Source: an uncultured Pirellulaceae bacterium (GTDB lineage Bacteria; Planctomycetota; Planctomycetia; Pirellulales; Pirellulaceae). From it: a DNA stretch of 39,134 nucleotides. Shown piece after piece: positions 17,611-25,865 of this stretch (positions are counted from its first letter, which is position 1; every line of letters begins with the position of its first letter). The translations under genes and the position numbers were made by a program. The stretch covers positions 1 to 39,134 of the forward strand of contig CALDEW010000162.1 of the NCBI GenBank assembly GCA_937942355.1, in the 5' to 3' direction. The notes beneath the pieces were generated by a model. The model was given only the letters and a program-made list of their open reading frames with translations, made no database searches and was not told where the DNA came from.

Positions 17611-20600
17611 CGTCCACCCACCTCCAGCCAGAGTTTATGCGAGTTGATGAACTTGCGAACCGTTTCACTCCCAAGGTCTTTCGCATAAAAGGACTCAGTC
17701 CCGATGTAACCAGTGAGGTTTGCAATGGCGGCCAATTGTTGCTTAGGTGTTAAGATGATCAGAAATGTCTGCCCGGAGATTTCGTCTAAAACACATTTGA
17801 ATGTCCATTTTGAAAACGTTTCCTTGACGTTGATGAGTTTGATAACGTCGAAGTTACCGACGTAATTTTTGCATGCGGATCTAAGCTGGGGCGGTAATTG
17901 CCTGCCGGAAGTGGTCCTGACAGAGTCCCAAGGTTGTTTGGTTTGGGCTGCGATCTGTTCGGAGAGACTTCCAATCGTAACGTCAATGCTGGAGGCGTTC
18001 ATCTGGGCGATGAGCGCACTGTGTTCGTTTTGTTGGCGGTATTTTGTTCTCAGGGCAGGGGAGAGCCAAAGACTGATGACTTCTTTATTCTTGGAAACTT
18101 GGATGGCGGCAGCCTTCATCAGAATGCCCAGTTCGTAGCCTGCTGTGTTGGTGGAACCATCAACAAACCCGATTGAAAACTCATCATCGATTAGTTTCTG
18201 TGTAAACCACTTCTTTAAAGGCGACAGTTGTTGGAAACTCGTTTCGCCTTCGTCCGACGCCAATACAATATCGGAATTGACAGGCGCCTGGATCGCGCGA
18301 GCCTGGCAGAGCATGTAAGGGCGGTCGCCAAGTTTTCGAAATAGTACCTGGCGAACCAAATTGAAGAGGTTTCTGCGATTGGCGGCTTTGGAAATGTCAG
18401 CTGAACCATCGCTGTTGGCGCGAGGATGGGCTCCAGCGACTAACAGCGTTGAAGCGCGTGGGCGCTGAAACAGACTTGCTCCGAAATCGAACGAACGGCT
18501 CTCAAACAAAGGCCGTGGAATCTCGATAGCGAGGTCCTCTTGCAGGGAAGGGCGGAAAATGAACGTTCCCCAGCCCTTCTTTTGCCTTGAGGTTTCGCTG
18601 AGCGCGAAATACTGATCACTATTTTCGGTGTCCAAAATCACAGAAACTTCGTAACCAACGATCTGGGCCGCAGTTCGGATCGCATGTATTCTTTCCTTCT
18701 TGTCCTTATTCAGCCAGCGCGGAAGTTTATTGCCGTTGGGCGAGAACGAAGTGTCTGGTTGTGTTTCTCCAACGAGTTCTATCAGCGGGCTGACAACTTC
18801 GTTGTCCATGAACAGCATCTCTTCAAGTTTTGCAGCTACGTACTGATTGGAATTCTGTTTGCAGATGTTTTCTTTGACTGTTTTCAGGAAGTCGGAAAGC
18901 GGCTGACGGACGATCGCGAGTTCGTTTGCACGAACACCATCTAAATGAGTTTCAGTTTGATGAGTTTCAGTTTTGGGCTTTGGAGCAAGTGTCCGGGATT
19001 GTGGCGGAGCCAATGACATCACCAATAACCGGCGACGGGCGTTCTTTGAAAGAAGTAGTTCTGCATATTCGTTCGACTTGTGGATCCTGCTTTTTATCGG
19101 TGACTTAGACCATTTCACTCCAAATTGGCCAATGATCTCTTTAAGTTCTGTCAGTGGCATCGCTTGAGGTAGCCCTGACACCACGTACACTTGCGAAGGA
19201 GGCTCGGATTCTTTTTGGAGCTGGTTTTGATTGGATTTTTGCCATAACGATTGAGTCATCGCGCGAATTTGCACAGCCTGTCGCGCGCCAAAAGTCTTGT
19301 GGAATTCGGAGAACATCGTTGCGTTGTATGCCGTTACGTCGGAGGTGCCATCGATGTTGGTTGTTTGCCCAGCCCCTGCAATGGCAAGACCATAGCAAGG
19401 GAGTTGGTGCATTAAGGCCAATCCAGATTCCAATGTGCCCCATTCATCCAATGGAGTTGGCACTTCAAAGCAAACGCCTTCGGGATGATTGATGTCGATG
19501 GCAAACATTCCCCAGCCATGTGTTGGCTGGCGCTCTGTCAGAAACAGAATGTCGTCTGCGGAGATGATAAGCGAATAGTTTACCGCCGCCAGCCTATCGC
19601 AAATGAGTTGGATTGCATTGGGATCGTTGGTGTCGGGTAAGCGTTTGAGATCCCTCAATGCTGACCGGAATATCGCAAGTTCCGCGTAGGATGGAGGTTG
19701 GTAACTTCCGGCTTCTTTCTTTTCGTATAGCAATGGTTTGCTCTGCCGAATCAGTTGGCTGATTGGTTGGTCGGAGCGCACCGCAACTGAGGGCTGGGGC
19801 AACGTTTGAGAAGTTGCAGCTGCAACCGAGTGGCTTAAGAGGTAGCTTGACCAAGAAAAAAGAGCAAATCCAATCAGGCTTCCGGCGATGCCGCCAACCA
19901 AAGAAACTTGCAACGTCCCTTTGAGCATACGGACCATCAGTTGTTTATCATGTGCTTTGACGGCCATCAGGGTTGACAGTAAGTAGCCCATTCCGAAAGC
20001 GTCGGTAACTTGAGTATTGCTGGAGAAAAATGGAATGGCGTGGGCGTAAAACAGTCTCACTGCGAAACACACGGTGAAGAAGAAAAGCAACTTTCTTCCT
20101 CCTTGCATCCCTATATTACGTAGCCACGGCGTACCCAGTAGGAGGTTGCCGAGGGAAAAAATCAGCATGCATTCTGCGCACGAAGCGACAATTTTCATCG
20201 GCGCATGAAGCATCATGCCAAGTAACGCAGGGATCAGAATTCCATTGAAATCCCAAGCGTATCGCAGGTTGATCCAAGACGCCAAATATGCGGTGCAAAC
20301 CAAGATGATGTAGGATTTTGGGCTGGCCATTAAGGACGAAGAAATGTCCTCGTACATCAAATTGAAATTCGAAAGGTTCAGATTAGTCAGAGAACTGAGA
20401 AAGACGCAAATGATAAAATACGTTACCCCAAGGGTCGTCAAGAATGGCATGAATCCTCGAAGAAGGCCTGGTTTCCAAAAGTAGTTAGCGATCAGAGCAA
20501 CGATAATCAGTCCGAAGCTTTGGAGCTCGTTGCGATAATCGAAATTCCATCCAATTTCGGTGACGATATATTTCCCCAGCCCCGGTAGTAACCAACCATC

Positions 20601-20933
20601 GAAGGTGGATCGCACAATCACACTGACCACCACGATGACAAAGAATCGGTCGCGACCAAAGAAACTGCTCCACCATGAAAATTGCCTTAAACAGTCAGAA
20701 AGCCAGCGGGACAGTAAATACGTCACGACTGCTTCCAAAAGAATTACGCTCGCCGTCGTTGGGCGTGAAAGCAAAAGGGGAACCAAATAACCCGGCACTA
20801 CCAAGGCCGACAGGTTCCAACCCAGTTTGAGGTTGAAGAAAACCGCAACGACGACCCCGATCCAAACCGTCGTGGTGAGCGTTACCGACGCTGAGTCGAT
20901 CGGGAAGATTGGGAGGGGAAAGAAGTCTAACAT
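17607..20933 (-). CDS. pgsC: PgsC/CapC-like membrane protein: two tandem PgsC-like domains fused to two degenerate amidohydrolase-like domains
   Basis: 1108 residues from ATG 20933; the track starts at TTG 20936, one codon earlier. Bacillus PgsC is about 150 residues. The N-terminal ~375 residues hold about ten membrane helices in two PgsC-like copies: copy 1 NLKLGWNLSALVVPGYL with GRDRFFVIVVVSVIVRSTFD, and copy 2 NLRYAWDFNGILIPALL with GGRKLLFFFTVCFAVRLFYA. The soluble part carries two related domains about 317 residues apart: GWGMFAID, EVPTPLDEWGT and NIDGTSD, then GWGTFIFR, EIPRPLFESRS and NSDGSAD. They resemble the secreted amidohydrolase of the same operon but lack its APHRYND histidine. 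PgsC partners PgsB in polymer synthesis and transfer. Eleven nt separate it from the sensor gene. Confidence 0.85.
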   Translation of the reverse strand: MLDFFPLPIFPIDSASVTLTTTVWIGVVVAVFFNLKLGWNLSALVVPGYLVPLLLSRPTTASVILLEAVVTYLLSRWLSDCLRQFSWWSSFFGRDRFFVIVVVSVIVRSTFDGWLLPGLGKYIVTEIGWNFDYRNELQSFGLIIVALIANYFWKPGLLRGFMPFLTTLGVTYFIICVFLSSLTNLNLSNFNLMYEDISSSLMASPKSYIILVCTAYLASWINLRYAWDFNGILIPALLGMMLHAPMKIVASCAECMLIFSLGNLLLGTPWLRNIGMQGGRKLLFFFTVCFAVRLFYAHAIPFFSSNTQVTDAFGMGYLLSTLMAVKAHDKQLMVRMLKGTLQVSLVGGIAGSLIGFALFSWSSYLLSHSVAAATSQTLPQPSVAVRSDQPISQLIRQSKPLLYEKKEAGSYQPPSYAELAIFRSALRDLKRLPDTNDPNAIQLICDRLAAVNYSLIISADDILFLTERQPTHGWGMFAIDINHPEGVCFEVPTPLDEWGTLESGLALMHQLPCYGLAIAGAGQTTNIDGTSDVTAYNATMFSEFHKTFGARQAVQIRAMTQSLWQKSNQNQLQKESEPPSQVYVVSGLPQAMPLTELKEIIGQFGVKWSKSPIKSRIHKSNEYAELLLSKNARRRLLVMSLAPPQSRTLAPKPKTETHQTETHLDGVRANELAIVRQPLSDFLKTVKENICKQNSNQYVAAKLEEMLFMDNEVVSPLIELVGETQPDTSFSPNGNKLPRWLNKDKKERIHAIRTAAQIVGYEVSVILDTENSDQYFALSETSRQKKGWGTFIFRPSLQEDLAIEIPRPLFESRSFDFGASLFQRPRASTLLVAGAHPRANSDGSADISKAANRRNLFNLVRQVLFRKLGDRPYMLCQARAIQAPVNSDIVLASDEGETSFQQLSPLKKWFTQKLIDDEFSIGFVDGSTNTAGYELGILMKAAAIQVSKNKEVISLWLSPALRTKYRQQNEHSALIAQMNASSIDVTIGSLSEQIAAQTKQPWDSVRTTSGRQLPPQLRSACKNYVGNFDVIKLINVKETFSKWTFKCVLDEISGQTFLIILTPKQQLAAIANLTGYIGTESFYAKDLGSETVRKFINSHKLWLEVGGR

Positions 20934-20944
20934 CAACCGGGCCT

Positions 20945-23707
20945 TTACTGCTGGGTTGACGAGGTTGGTGGATCATCGGTGCCGATCACGGTAGGCATCG
21001 CGACGGGCGACGAATTCTCTTGTTCCGCACGGACGTTGGATAGAGTTAGGGAAACGGTGACGCAATGCGGAAGGTTCTCGACGCGGAAGCCACCGTTCCA
21101 GGGTTCGACCCAAGCATCAATTTGCTGAAGTTGATCAATCTGAGCCGTGTCAAGGTTGAGGTATTTTTTGGTCTTTCTTTTGGTGCCTTGGTGCGCTGCC
21201 TGGTCGAGTGACTTTCGAAGTGTGTCCACTGGCGTACCTCCGCCTTGATTGGTAAATCGGAATTCAAATCCGTCTACCTGGGGAAAGATCTCGAACTGAA
21301 TTTCACTTTCGTCAAACGCATTGCCCAGTAGAAACACGAGTATTTTGCTAAATGCACGATCGAGTAAGATCGGATTTGCAAAAGCCATAATTTCTTCACT
21401 GATAGATTCGTCCTCGCGGATCGTAATTGAGCGCTGCGTCAATTCTTCTTCGAAGCTGCCTTTCACAGATCGCCAGACCGAAAGCGTGTTGATCAAAAAA
21501 AAGTTCTCAGGTGATTCGGTTACTTGGCGACTGTGTAGATTCTGGCAGCTTTCGAGCGCTGAGACAATTTCGGACACGGTGTTTCCGACTGATCCAAACA
21601 GGTCGTTGAGCGACTTGTTTTCAATATTGGGATCCTTCAGCAGCGATGTTGTGCGCTCTAGATGATTGGCTTTTTCGAGAATTTCAGGGGCCAGCGCGGT
21701 AGAAAGCTCACGGTTCCATTTTCGAATCTCATCAAAGATGCGTCCATCCACGACTTCTAACAATAGACCATGAGTTTCGATGGAAGTACGGGCTTCGTCT
21801 TCTTGAAGCTTCATCGGTTTGACGTACATCATCATTGGCACATCGGACAATGAGGAGGCAACGAGGTGCTTTCCACTTTTGTGGTGAAGGATCGCTTCGC
21901 GAAACGTTCGGCGTGCGCTATTTACCGACTGACCAGTGATGGCTGCAATGATATCGACGCAGGTAGAACCAGAACCAGAGAGTTCCGTTTTCTGAAGCAG
22001 GCGATTGAGGTTGGAGTTTCGACGAATGATACGCCCGTAAATGTCAAAGGTGGCCATCGCAGATTCCGAGCAATCGAATGCGATGTCGACTCTTTCGATC
22101 AGGTCGTCCTGGAGCTGGCTGTTGGCCTGAATGTCGACAAACGATCGTTCCTCGGGAAGGGTGCTGCAGCGCTCAATGAATTCCAGTCGCCGAGTATTTT
22201 CATACAGGGTTTGTTGACAACCGACGACCAGTTGTGTCATTTCCTCGCAGAACCGTGAGAGAAACGAATCAAAGTCGTTCCATTTCTCAATCGCTGCGGC
22301 TTCAATTGCGATCGCAATGACGCCGTATGTTCTCAAACCGTGAACCAAAGGCAGCATGTACTCGACTTCCTTGATGCCGGGATTAGATGTGAAGAAACCT
22401 CGATTTGGGCTTTGATAGGGGTGCTTGCTTTGAATTGCATCCCAATAAGGCGAACGCTTGTAGTCCAGCCGCTTTTCGTAGATTTGCGAATAGTCGCAAC
22501 CGATCGAATGGACTCGTCTGAGATGCGTCGCACCAGGAAGCAGTTCCATCATCACGACGCGCGTCGGTTGAAACATTTGGTAGGTAACGTCACCGATGGC
22601 TTGCCACGGGTCGCCCTCGAATCGTCGTTTTACGTGGGCTTCGCGGACGCTGGCGCGGATTTTCCAAAACTGAACATAGTCTTCGAGTTTTGAAAAACGT
22701 TGCATTGCCGCTACGAGAGTAGAAACGAGACCAGCCAGTAGCAGCGCCGTGGCTGGAAGCCAAACGCTCGTCAGCCAGTAGCAAGCGGTAATCAGCCCCA
22801 GCCAGAGGATCACGTGCGCGAAAGTTAAAGAAGGCAGCCAATGTTTCCTTGCTTGCCGCGCAATTTGAAACGAGATCAGCGTGACCAGCGCAAGCAAAAT
22901 AAACGTAGGAACCGATGCCAATTTGGTCGCGTAGTTTTCATTGACTAAACTCGCGACCATATTGCCTCTGATCTCCAAGCGACTCATGCGGGAATCACCA
23001 TGAGTCGTCGGTGTCAGCATGTGAAAGCGACGTGAATATCTGGGGCCAATGATGACGATCTTGTCTTTGATCAATTCTCTAATCAAGTTCCCCTTGAGAA
23101 GCGAATTGGCGTCGATGTGAGGAAGCGTATTTGGGCCTCCCGCATAGCGAATGCCATAAGTTGTCGAGGGAAGGTTATCGGAAAGTGGTGAAACACTTTT
23201 GGCGATTTCAAACTCGAACGAATTAAGCTTCGAACCTGCTTGCTCTGTTGAAACGACTCCGTTGCGGTAAATCGGTTGGGAACAATGGTGGAGATCAACG
23301 AAGCCGATTCTAAACGTGTTCCTGGTGGTGGCCGATCCAGAGGCAAGCAGTTTGTCTAACGGAAATCCAAGGGTCAAAACCGATGCGTGCGGGACGTGAT
23401 TGAGTGGGCTAAAATCGCTGACCGAACCTGTCGCTTCGATCGCGATTTTCTTGGGCGATTGCCGCTGGATCGAATCAACCAAAGAAATCAATGCTGGCGA
23501 CGCGGATTCAAGAAGCTTGGGGGACGCATAAACTAAAAGAATCTGGTCTTCTTGCTGAGAATTAGGCAGCAGCCAGAGACAGGCGTCGCTCAACAGATCA
23601 TCTGTCCAGCGAAACCAGGTCAGACTGTAAAAAACAGCCAGAGCCGAAAAAATACACAGTACCGCCGCTAAGCCGAAATCACTGCGTCGAAATTGTGCCA
23701 GCTTCAT
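20945..23707 (-). CDS. CHASE2-GAF-PAS sensor protein with degenerate histidine-kinase-like C-terminus
   Basis: 920 residues. An N-terminal membrane helix (LAAVLCIFSALAVFYSL) is followed by a CHASE2-like periplasmic domain (~30-260, with VDSIQRQSPKKIAIEA and KDKIVIIGPRYS), then about three membrane helices (~265-345). A GAF-like domain (~355-510) precedes a PAS-like segment (CSESAMATFDIYGRIIRRN, ~540-560). The C-terminal ~200 residues resemble a GHKL ATPase (FRFTNQGGGTP) without a full set of N/G boxes, and the helical region before it (EIRKWNRELSTAL) lacks the usual phospho-acceptor His. CHASE2 proteins sense extracellular signals. As first gene of the polymer operon it probably controls synthase activity at the membrane, perhaps by binding rather than phosphorylation. 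That mechanism is inferred. Confidence 0.8.
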   Translation of the reverse strand: MKLAQFRRSDFGLAAVLCIFSALAVFYSLTWFRWTDDLLSDACLWLLPNSQQEDQILLVYASPKLLESASPALISLVDSIQRQSPKKIAIEATGSVSDFSPLNHVPHASVLTLGFPLDKLLASGSATTRNTFRIGFVDLHHCSQPIYRNGVVSTEQAGSKLNSFEFEIAKSVSPLSDNLPSTTYGIRYAGGPNTLPHIDANSLLKGNLIRELIKDKIVIIGPRYSRRFHMLTPTTHGDSRMSRLEIRGNMVASLVNENYATKLASVPTFILLALVTLISFQIARQARKHWLPSLTFAHVILWLGLITACYWLTSVWLPATALLLAGLVSTLVAAMQRFSKLEDYVQFWKIRASVREAHVKRRFEGDPWQAIGDVTYQMFQPTRVVMMELLPGATHLRRVHSIGCDYSQIYEKRLDYKRSPYWDAIQSKHPYQSPNRGFFTSNPGIKEVEYMLPLVHGLRTYGVIAIAIEAAAIEKWNDFDSFLSRFCEEMTQLVVGCQQTLYENTRRLEFIERCSTLPEERSFVDIQANSQLQDDLIERVDIAFDCSESAMATFDIYGRIIRRNSNLNRLLQKTELSGSGSTCVDIIAAITGQSVNSARRTFREAILHHKSGKHLVASSLSDVPMMMYVKPMKLQEDEARTSIETHGLLLEVVDGRIFDEIRKWNRELSTALAPEILEKANHLERTTSLLKDPNIENKSLNDLFGSVGNTVSEIVSALESCQNLHSRQVTESPENFFLINTLSVWRSVKGSFEEELTQRSITIREDESISEEIMAFANPILLDRAFSKILVFLLGNAFDESEIQFEIFPQVDGFEFRFTNQGGGTPVDTLRKSLDQAAHQGTKRKTKKYLNLDTAQIDQLQQIDAWVEPWNGGFRVENLPHCVTVSLTLSNVRAEQENSSPVAMPTVIGTDDPPTSSTQQ

Positions 23708-23754
23708 AGCGATTTAGCGCACTGCGATGACAGGGCCGAAGGTGATAAGGAATC

Positions 23755-23793
23755 AAAAAGTTAGCCGGCGGTCACACGGTTGATCCACCGCCG
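23755..23793 (-). terminator. Probable intrinsic terminator of the ispF-ruvCA transcript
   Basis: Reading the minus strand, CGGCGGT (23793-23787) pairs perfectly with ACCGCCG (23772-23766) across a 14-nt loop, followed six nt later by TTTTT (23759-23755). It would separate the ruv genes from the polymer operon, whose first ATG is only about 48 nt further on. The operon promoter would then overlap or precede this hairpin, so partial read-through is possible. Confidence 0.45.
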
Positions 23794-23799
23794 CAGGAT

Positions 23800-23909
23800 C
23801 GCCATCGGTGATGGCGCAAAACCCTAATGGCGAAAACCCCAATGGGTGACCTTGACGGACGCTACGAAACTGCCGATCGTCGGGATCGTGATGCGCCGAA
23901 GAAGGCGCA
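23800..23909. repeat. Hairpins and short tandem repeat upstream of the polymer operon
   Basis: Three structures lie in the 274-nt ruvA to sensor gap besides the terminator. CGCCATC/GATGGCG (23800-23816) is a perfect 7-bp stem with a 3-nt loop. TGCGCC/GGCGCA (23892-23909) is a perfect 6-bp stem with a 6-nt loop. A tandem repeat of ATGGCGCAAAACCCTA and ATGGCGAAAACCCCA covers 23811-23841. None is followed by a T-run. They could be regulator sites or RNA structure in the operon leader. Confidence 0.4.
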
Positions 23910-23981
23910 AGCACGCCCTACGCATGACAGTTTGTTGATTCAATCCCAGCTATCTACTAGTGGCATCGGGCGATAGCAAAT

Positions 23982-24617
23982 TCAACTTTCGTTTTTTTGG
24001 TCGTAGACCATTTGCAACAAAGATTCGACGTCTTTGAATTTTTTTCCGCTTTCAATCGCTCCCTGAACCATGTCGCGCGCTTCGGCTTCGGGGTGTCCCA
24101 GAGAAATCAGAATTTGGCAAACCTCTTCGGCGAGGCTGCGTTCGGCGGATGTGTCGGCTGCTTCTCCCTCCAACGCGGGGATCATCAACGCGAATTTCGC
24201 CATCTTACGACGCAGTTTCGCTACAATCCGCTCCGCCGTTGCGGCCCCGACACCCGGCAAAGTCTTCAGCGTGTTGACGTCTTGGCCTTCGATCGCGCGA
24301 GCGACGTCGGGAACAGGACGCACCATCGCACGCAACGCTTTCTTTACGCCGACCCCGTCTACCGAGCAGAACATTTCAAAGAACTCGCGTTCGACGAGGC
24401 TGTTGAACCCGATCAAACGGGGTGTCATACGTCCACCTTTTTGCACGTTGCCGTCAATGTAGTCGATCGTGTGAAGTTCGATTTCGTGGTCGAGCTTCAG
24501 TTGTAATTGGCGCCGGGTGAAGTCGGGGATAAGGACTTCGTAGTGGAAGGGGGGGACTTCCAAGATCGCGATGTCTTCACCGAGTTGTTGAAGTTTGCCA
24601 GAGATTTTGGTGATCAT
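23982..24617 (-). CDS. ruvA: Holliday junction DNA helicase RuvA
   Basis: 211 residues from ATG 24617 (MITKISGKL); the track's GTG start at 24656 adds 13 residues absent from RuvA proteins. RuvA binds four-way DNA junctions and loads the RuvB motor during recombinational repair. The N-terminal OB-fold segment ([12 protein letters not shown]) is followed by paired helix-hairpin-helix motifs ([15 protein letters not shown] and [19 protein letters not shown]) and the small C-terminal RuvB-binding domain ([20 protein letters not shown]). The start overlaps the ruvC stop in an ATGA, indicating coupled translation. No ruvB lies in this window. Confidence 0.97.
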   Translation of the reverse strand: MITKISGKLQQLGEDIAILEVPPFHYEVLIPDFTRRQLQLKLDHEIELHTIDYIDGNVQKGGRMTPRLIGFNSLVEREFFEMFCSVDGVGVKKALRAMVRPVPDVARAIEGQDVNTLKTLPGVGAATAERIVAKLRRKMAKFALMIPALEGEAADTSAERSLAEEVCQILISLGHPEAEARDMVQGAIESGKKFKDVESLLQMVYDQKNES

Positions 24618-25126
24618 GTAAGACTGTTGGGGCGAATGGATAAATAATAATGACACAACGCAATTGATAGCGCGTCTGCTACGTCGGCTGGTTTAGGAAT
24701 TTCGTCAAGGTGAAGTTGTTGCATCACGGCCAGCTGCATCTGGTTTTTCGGAGCACGGCCGTTGCCGGTCAGCACGCGTTTGACTTGCGTCGCCGCATAG
24801 CTTTTGATTTCGATCGAGTTGATTTCCGCGGCCAGACAAATTACGCCACGGGCATGGCCCATGATGATGGATGTTTTCGGACGTTCATAGTGGCTATAGA
24901 GTTCTTCTAATCCCATGCAGTCAGGTTGTAGAGACTTAATGACGTCATCGATACCGTTGTAGATCGATGCCAGTCGCTTGCCAAGTGATTGAGTGCGTTT
25001 GCTGCGAACGACGCCGGCTTCGATGATCTGAGGTCGATCGTCACTAATTTCAATCAGGCCGTAACCGGTGATGTTGAGCCCGGGGTCGATGCCGAGGATA
25101 CGATGGGTCGTTTCAGGCGTTGGCAT
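24614..25126 (-). CDS. ruvC: Crossover junction endodeoxyribonuclease RuvC
   Basis: 170 residues, normal length for RuvC, the RNase H-fold nuclease that resolves Holliday junctions. The catalytic acidic residues are visible in order: Asp in [13 protein letters not shown], Glu in MGLEELY, and the paired Asp in [16 protein letters not shown]. The basic DNA-contact segment [23 protein letters not shown] is intact. It lies 70 nt downstream of ispF on the same strand and overlaps ruvA by 4 nt. Confidence 0.97.
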   Translation of the reverse strand: MPTPETTHRILGIDPGLNITGYGLIEISDDRPQIIEAGVVRSKRTQSLGKRLASIYNGIDDVIKSLQPDCMGLEELYSHYERPKTSIIMGHARGVICLAAEINSIEIKSYAATQVKRVLTGNGRAPKNQMQLAVMQQLHLDEIPKPADVADALSIALCHYYLSIRPNSLT

Positions 25127-25196
25127 GAGGGACGCGGGTTGGAGGTCGAATTTGGTTTTTTAATGACAGAAATCAGTCGGTGCATGGTGACAAAGG

Positions 25197-25703
25197 CTAA
25201 CGCACCTGCATCAGCAACGCGATGCACTGAGCTTGCATGATTTCCGAGTTGCCCACGGGGCCTACGCCTTCTCCTGTTTTGGCTTTTACTCCGACTTGTT
25301 CGGGAGCAATTTGCAGGATCTGGGCGATGCGATCGGCGATAGGTCGTTTGTGTGGTGAGAGTTTAGGTGCTTGGGCGAAAACGATACAGTCCAGATTCGC
25401 GATCTGAAAACCGGCGGCAGCGACTTTCTGCATCGCTGTTAATAGCATGTCGGCCGAATCACGGTTCTTGTTCTCCGAATCGGTGTCTGGGAAAAGCTCG
25501 CCAATATCGCCCATCGCAGCCGCGCCCAGAATTGCGTCGGTAACCGCGTGCAGCAAAACGTCAGCGTCACTGTGGCCGTCTAACGACTTATCAAACGGTA
25601 TATCAATTCCGCCGATGCGCAGCGGCCCACCACTTTTCAAGCGATGCGTGTCGTGTCCGATACCAACGCGCAGAAACGGCAGCGCCGGGAGATCATCGTT
25701 CAT
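25197..25703 (-). CDS. ispF: 2-C-methyl-D-erythritol 2,4-cyclodiphosphate synthase
   Basis: 168 residues, the usual family length. IspF cyclises CDP-methylerythritol 2-phosphate in the MEP isoprenoid pathway. The metal-binding motif (GIGHDTHRL), the LDGHSDADVLLHAVTDAILGA core, GDIGELFPDTD and the C-terminal KAKTGEGVGPVG signature are all present. The protein appears complete and active. It lies between the GT2 gene and ruvC on the same strand; a nested inverted repeat sits in its upstream region. Confidence 0.97.
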   Translation of the reverse strand: MNDDLPALPFLRVGIGHDTHRLKSGGPLRIGGIDIPFDKSLDGHSDADVLLHAVTDAILGAAAMGDIGELFPDTDSENKNRDSADMLLTAMQKVAAAGFQIANLDCIVFAQAPKLSPHKRPIADRIAQILQIAPEQVGVKAKTGEGVGPVGNSEIMQAQCIALLMQVR

Positions 25704-25769
25704 CGAGGGTGCTTTCTTTTACAGGTTCTTCAGGAAATGTTATGGCAACCGCGTGCGGCGGAAAAGCGT

Positions 25770-25835
25770 GTAGGGCCGGTTCCTACCGGCCAAGCCCTAC
25801 CTTTACCCCCAAAGGCCGGTAGGAACTGGCCCTAC
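25770..25835. repeat. Nested inverted repeat, REP/MITE-like
   Basis: The 22-nt arm GTAGGGCCGGTTCCTACCGGCC (25770-25791, motif TAGGGCCGGTTCCTACCGGC) pairs with 25814-25835 at 21 of 22 positions across a 22-nt spacer. Each arm is itself nearly palindromic (GGCCGGT-TCCT-ACCGGCC), so two alternative folds exist. It lies between the GT2 gene and ispF and has no obvious T-run. The form is that of a dispersed intergenic repeat; genome copy number cannot be seen here. Confidence 0.75.
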
Positions 25836-25865
25836 GAACAATGCTCAACTTGAAAGAGGAAGATC

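Noticed and set aside
23892-23909. TGCGCC/GGCGCA hairpin as the ruvA terminator
   Set aside because: No T-run follows on the minus strand; the stem at 23766-23793 followed by TTTTT fits better.
24618-24656. Upstream GTG start of ruvA given by the ORF track
   Set aside because: The ATG at 24617 overlaps the ruvC stop as ATGA and gives the normal RuvA N-terminus MITKISG.
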